Shown: piece by piece, positions 24,179 through 28,703 of the stretch
Numbering within the stretch: the stretch's first letter is position 1
Layout of the letters: the number at the start of each line of letters is the position of its first letter
Source: Nemertoderma westbladi
Lineage: Eukaryota > Xenacoelomorpha > Nemertodermatida > Nemertodermatidae
Direction: 5' to 3'
DNA: 28,703 nucleotides
NCBI GenBank assembly: GCA_032718475.1
Contig: JAUCBJ010002697.1
Span: 1 to 28,703, forward strand
Made by a program: the position numbers and the translations under genes
Notes under the pieces: generated by a model
Told to the model about the DNA's origin: nothing
Database searches by the model: none
What the model saw: only the letters and a program-made list of their open reading frames with translations

Positions 24179-25785
24179 CGGTCAGCCGGTAGGCCTACCA
24201 GTACCGCATTTAAATGGTAGGCTACACAGTAGGCCTACACAGCAGTACCGGTACCGGTACTAAAATACCTGCTTTATACCTACATCTGTACATACAATAC
24301 TACAAAATAGTGCTCTATATACTAATACCGGTATTGATAGCCTGAGAGAAAGAGCAGTAGAGAAACCGGTAGCATGGAACCTATCGGAAAATTTCTGGAG
24401 GACATAAAAAGTAAAAAAAAAAAAGGACAAAAAAAGGATTTAAACGGACAATAAAAATTATTGCGTTTATTAAATAGAATAAATGGCCTGCGGGGGGAAA
24501 CATGTGACGGGAGTGAGTTGGTTCGGCTCCAAACCGTGGACTGTTGGGCTGTTAGTTTGCTACTCGCTAGCCTAGCTTATCTGGATGACTGCCGGGTGTG
24601 GTTGTGGAAAATTAGTTTTGTTTTATCGGTTGTGCGGTATATATTTCTGATTGTACAATACTGACTGATGGAGAGATGCTAGACCGGTAGAATCCATCTA
24701 CAGCGCTAGAGGGTTAGGAGAAGGGGGGGGGGGGGGGGAAACTGGACGCAAATCCCGCCTTGGCGAATTAATATCCCGCCTTGGCGAATTAATATCCCGC
24801 CTCAATGTTAAATTCTCAATTTAGGGAAAGGAGCAGGTTACAGTGGCACGTTATTTTAACAAAAACAATAAACTAAACACAATAGAACAGGTTACTGTTT
24901 TATTTTTGAGAGTAATCAGCTGTTATTTGCGTCGAACTCCCCCCTGGCATAGCCAACGCCAGCTGATTGTCAAGTGTAAATTGATCATGCACCAATGGCA
25001 GAATGGTGGCCTTAGAGTTAATTCGCCCTTATTCATTGGTTGTTTAACAGCACGCCACATTTTCCCTCTTGGGCTTTATTGGGTTGCACGTGCTGTGAGT
25101 GAGGTAATTAGCTCACTTACTAGCCCGATGCTGTTTCCAGCCAATATTAAATTGGCCCCCGACCCACTTTGTAATGGGAGTAAGTGTAATTGGGGGGGGG
25201 GGGGGGGGGGGGGGGGTACACCATTTTCGAACAACTCCTCGATTTATCACTCTCAGCGTTTCAAAATTGTTTGGTTTTGGCTAAAATTTTGAATATAGGT
25301 GCCTGATGCTATTCTATATGACAGGTCAGAAAATTTATTTTCGCTATTTAATATTAGTTAATACTAGTTAACAATAAAAAAAAACTTTGGTTGCGCTCTA
25401 ATCACATGAAAGTTTTTTTATATGTTATATCAAAGATGGGGCAACATAAATATCAGGCGAAATTTTGTGAAAATAATTCTGCACTGCTAGGTGGCGCTGC
25501 TAATTTATGCCAATTTTTAGGTTTGTTATAAATAGTATTAAATTTTATTAACAAAAAATTTCGAAAAGTTGTCTGAAACTTTTATGCAGGGTGGCTATGT
25601 AGACACCCACAGAAAGTTTCAGACTAATTGCTCAAAAATTGTAGAAGTAGTAGGGTTTTGAAGTTGACAAATTCATAAAAAAAAATATTTGGAGGTAATC
25701 GGCCTTTCATTATACATAGTAATAGAAATTTCAATAGGATTCCCTAAATGGAAATTGTTATATTATATTATCGACATATTTTGGA
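24179..25785. other. Intergenic sequence with homopolymer runs and a stray satellite unit
   Basis: This contains ACCGGTAC-rich palindromes (24175-24255), 16 G at 24723-24738, two copies of CCCGCCTTGGCGAATTAATAT (24757-24797), one satellite core at about 24827-24872, and 25 G at 25192-25216. An 11-bp-arm hairpin (GTCTGAAACTT...AAGTTTCAGAC) lies at 25571-25624. Open frames here, including a 149-codon one through the poly-G tract, have no protein-like features. Confidence 0.6.
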
Positions 25786-25789
25786 CCAA

Positions 25790-26280
25790 AATGGTGTAAC
25801 CCCCCCCCCCCCCTTAATAAAAAAAAAAGGCTACACCACAAAAAAGGATACACCAAAATTGATTGAAAATTTCTCCAAAAAATTATATTACACCAATTTA
25901 AATAATGTCACCCCAAAAAAAATTATTTAACACCAAATAAAATAAAGTCACCCCAAATAATATTATTCAAACACCAAAATAAATTTTTCAACACCATAAA
26001 CAATTATTCAATACCAAAATAAATAAATGCTCCCCAAAACCAATTTATTCACATCAAAATAAATTACCAAACCCACAAAATAAATACAAATTTTCCCAAA
26101 ATAAATACATAATCCCCAAAATAAATACATAATCCCCAAAATAAATACATAATCCCCAAAAATAAATACATACAGTATTATTCCCACAAAATAAATACAT
26201 ATTTTCTCTAAAATAAATACATTTATTCCACCAAAATATATCCTTATTCCCCCAAATAATAAAATATTCTACCAAAATAA
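25790..26280. repeat. Poly-C tract and AT-rich CCCCAAAATAAATACATAAT array
   Basis: After 14 C (25800-25813) the sequence is a degenerate A-rich repeat of ACACCAAAATAAAT-like units, becoming a regular run of CCCCAAAATAAATACATAAT at about 26090-26180. A minus-strand frame through it (YLFWG-like cycling residues) is a by-product of the repeat. Confidence 0.75.
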
Positions 26281-26387
26281 ACAGCAGAGACTCTTACTTA
26301 CTGACTATCAGTTGCACACTATTGGTACAAGGATCGTCGTGTGAGTACAAAACAAAGACCAAAGACCCATGACTTTACTGCCCGTTC

Positions 26388-26760
26388 TGTACAAAACAAA
26401 GAGGTAAAGTCGCATTAGGTCCCAAAGAGCGTTAGGTCCCATTGCCATTTAAAGGAGCAGGTTAGTAAATGAGCAGGTTACAGAGGCGTGTTCGGGGAAC
26501 CAAAACAATAAACGAAAGTTAACACATGTTACAAGATTATGCAGGTTAATTAATTAGGCCATTTGTCTTTGTTTTGTACTCACCCCATATAACCACTCAA
26601 TTAATTGTATTAATTTATAACTACAATTTATATACAATAGGGGCGATCCTCGCAGAAGTAGATACGTGCACTTATGTTTGGGTTCTCGGCATCATGTCTC
26701 CCAAATTTGGTGAACCACAGCTTTCTTATTTTTATTCCACGCGGAGCACTTACAAATTGA
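26388..26760. repeat. Dispersed repeat, copy 2, with inverted loop segment
   Basis: Positions 26434-26760 match 518-844 in the same orientation at equal length. The preceding 26388-26433 matches 473-518 in the opposite orientation (TGTACAAAACAAAGAGGTAA against the reverse complement of the copy 1 loop). The left foldback arm is absent here. A 19-bp word, GTGAGTACAAAACAAAGAC (26341-26359), is the reverse complement of sequence inside the copy near 26563-26582, so this copy also has foldback character. Confidence 0.8.
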
Positions 26761-26869
26761 TGTACACCGAAATCCGCCCGCACATCCCATCTTTATCCAC
26801 ATCTTTATCCCACCTGTGTCCTGTTACAGGGTGCAAGGAATTATGTGGCTATGGGTAAAGAAAATACTT

Positions 26870-27545
26870 AGCTGTAGTGGAGTTCAACAAGGTGGATCCC
26901 CTTGGCCCCCTGGGTTTTGCCATAACCATACAGCCACTGGCCATTAGGATCAGGGAAGATATAACCAACTTACAGTCTGGATTGTATCTGGACGATGGTA
27001 CCATTTCTGGATCCCCCTCGGACTTATTGAAGGCATTAGAAATGATCGAATCAATAGGTCCTTCCATTGGTCTATCCTTAAATCATGGGAAATCACAGGT
27101 ATTCGCCCCTCACGGTGCTGACAGAGAGTCTTAACTCACTTCCACAGTCAATCCCTGTCATTTCAAGCGGTCTAACTCTGTTAGGGTCTTCCATCGGCAC
27201 GCAGCCATACTGCCTGCAATGAGGTTGTTTTGCAACGGGTAAGCAAAGTGCGGGATATATCATTGCCCGAATGCCTGACGTAAAAGACTCCCAGATGGAG
27301 ACTGCGCTGTTACTGTCGTGTCTGCCCTTACCCAAGGTCGTGTTTGCTCCCTCTGAGTTTGATGACACCCACCATCAGGGAGGCCTTGTCAGATATAGTA
27401 GGTGGGTCTATGTCTGACTGGTCCTGGCTAAAGCCAATGCATGGCCTAAGCCTACGTAAGGCTGCAGACCACGCCCCAGCAGCATATGTTGCTTCAGCCT
27501 GCCAGTCGCACAATCTAGGTAGCCGAATCCTCGGCCAACCCCACA
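26870..27545 (+). pseudogene. Degenerate reverse-transcriptase fragment of a second, non-RTE type
   Basis: Starting near 26877, SGVQQG is followed, after a one-base frame change, by DPLGPLGFAITIQPL (motif B region), then GLYLDDGTISGS with the catalytic YLDD at 26985-26996, and SLNHGKSQVF. Further on, REALSDIVGGSMSDWSWLKP and RKAADHAPAAYVAS continue the same protein type in another frame. I know this arrangement from many invertebrate reverse-transcriptase ORFs but cannot name the clade. Stops and shifts show that it is inactive. Confidence 0.6.
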
Positions 27546-27796
27546 ACTATTGTGCCTATCTAGGAAACAGAAGGATAGACACCGACATGAATTTTTGCCC
27601 AATTTACTAATTTTAATTGTGCGCTAAGGCTCGGCCTGACTATGTAGCTCACCCCACATTACAAACTAACAGTTAATGTTTGCTTATTGTCTGGGAGAGG
27701 GTGACTGAGTAAACCGGTAGGGTGCAATCTTCGTCCGCGTCGAACCTTCGCCCGATTGGGGGAAAGGAGCAGGTTACAGACAGGATAGGTTAGAAA
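27546..27796. other. Short intergenic stretch with one satellite core
   Basis: No coding similarity is seen. GGAAAGGAGCAGGTTACAGA at about 27761-27780 is a single copy of the satellite core, directly before the LINE remnant. Confidence 0.5.
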
Positions 27797-28400
27797 CAAT
27801 GTCCTTCAAAGCGGAGGCGACTATGTTCTAGTGTCCAGCTTGGGGGAACCAATGAGACACCTCCAATGTTACATAGTGTCTGGTTGGAGATGTGTGCATT
27901 GTACTTGACACAATGAACCCGGCGTAGCATTCTAGTGAATGTGCCACCCAGAGATTTGGTGTCCTCTGCAGTTAGAGCCCAGCATGGACTCCCATAGAGG
28001 AGTACTGGAACTACTGCTGCTCTAAATAATCGGACCTGAAGTTTCCGATTAATTCTCGGTGACTTCCAAATCCTGGAAAGCCTTCAAGGCTGCCCATGCC
28101 TTTCCCTTACGTATTCGAAGGTCCTCATCTGACTTCCGGATCCATGATCCCAGGTAACAGAAGTCATCCACATGCTCAAGCATACCATCCTTTGAGCTTA
28201 TGCTCATCCGGTCAGATACTTGCTGAGGACTTTCAAAGTTAACTGTCAAAATTTTGGTCTTTCTGGAGTTAATCAAAAGACCAACACTGTTCAGCCTGTT
28301 CTAATGAGCTGAGCTGCCGTTGGGCTCCCTCTAGTGATTCTGAGAGTACTCCTAAGTCATCAGCAAAGTCTAGATCTGTTAGGTACTTGGCAGGATTTCC
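27797..28400 (-). pseudogene. RTE-like LINE reverse transcriptase remnant
   Basis: On the minus strand the catalytic FADD motif lies at 28356-28367 in LTDLDFADDLGVLSES. After a frame change near 28290 it continues VGLLINSRKTKILTVNF, DDFCYLGSWI and KGKAWAALKAF, and after another shift VRLFRAAVVPVLLYG and RMLRRVHCVKYNAHISNQTL. This is the order of motif C and the thumb in RTE-type LINEs. Stops and at least two frame changes make it inactive. Positions 27797-27934 match 1903-2037 closely, so it is the same family as the remnant at 1688-2040. Confidence 0.8.
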
Positions 28401-28703
28401 TTGACTTCTGGAGCCAGTAGGTGGAGTTATCATCACCCTCAGAATAGGTTACAGAGACGAATTTTTCCAACCAAAACAATAAACGAGGTTATTGACACTT
28501 ATTCTGAGGGCGAAGATTGCTCGCGGGCGAATCTTTTTCCTGGGCGAAGTTTGCTGCATCTCAGTAAACCCAGCCTTAATAAAACTTGGCAAGTAATATG
28601 GTCGTTTATATCGGTAGTTTGGGCCTATCCATTCAATAGCATTCGTTACTAAGTCATCACTATCATTTTTTCATGAGCATCAGCTCTGGTGTTTCTATCA
28701 TTG
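28401..28703. other. Window end, one satellite core, no gene seen
   Basis: A diverged satellite unit (GGTTACAGAGACG...CAACCAAAACAATAAACGAG) lies at about 28446-28486. The rest is unassigned; an 83-codon frame here spans the satellite unit and has no domain. Confidence 0.5.

Noticed and set aside
24843-25292. 149-codon plus-strand frame
   Set aside because: It runs through a 25-G tract and intergenic repeats and has no domain.
26054-26275. 73-codon minus-strand frame
   Set aside because: It is a by-product of the CCCCAAAATAAATACATAAT repeat.

Overview
The window looks like animal genomic DNA, most likely from an echinoderm or another invertebrate deuterostome. It has AT-rich introns, GT-AG splice sites, abundant degraded retroelements, satellites and homopolymer runs. 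It also carries one secreted multi-domain gene built from the modules of echinoderm adhesive and matrix proteins. The species cannot be fixed from the sequence alone.

Host gene (+ strand, 3341-21263, six coding exons). All splice junctions keep phase and sum to 3738 nt (1245 residues plus stop). The predicted protein has, in order: a signal peptide, an F-type lectin (FTP) domain, a Pro/His/Lys-rich linker, VWD with a GDPH site, C8, TIL, three EGF-like domains each with a small Cys-rich module in front, a Gly linker, three ShKT domains, and four Cys-rich repeats resembling the V (Cys/His-rich) domain of PCSK9. This recalls sea-star footprint protein 1 (Sfp1) and related holothurian adhesive proteins, so an extracellular adhesive or matrix role is inferred. 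A polyadenylation signal lies at 21538-21543.

Intron 3 (8614-17063) holds the most unusual object: a 6273-bp LTR-bounded element (10453-16725) on the minus strand. Its two 291-bp LTRs run TG...CA and look identical. In element order it has the 5' LTR fused directly to the C-terminal part of a BEL/Pao integrase (DUF5641 region), a 1.6-kb spacer, then a long open frame (14205-10822) ending about 80 bp before a purine-rich tract and the 3' LTR. That frame is broken only by one TAG codon at 13561-13563. It encodes a 214-residue acidic part, a 62-codon Cys/His-rich and Arg-rich part, and an 850-residue part with a coiled coil and a very basic tail. I recognise no family for it. It occupies the env position of a BEL/Pao element but has no signal peptide or membrane anchor, so it may be a captured virion-like or Gag-like gene.

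The remaining sequence is repeat-rich. It holds a foldback repeat at 335-587 whose flank recurs at 26434-26760 with the loop flipped, RTE-like LINE remnants (1688-2040, 9210-9475, 27797-28400), a divergent reverse-transcriptase relic (26870-27545), and a 614-bp element with long inverted repeats and a 9-bp target duplication (7346-7959). There is also a 16/20-bp tandem array (5637-5955), a 68-bp satellite of about 18 units (22987-24178) whose core motif recurs elsewhere in the window, and poly-C/poly-G tracts. I see no rRNA, convincing tRNA, CRISPR array or second intact host gene.
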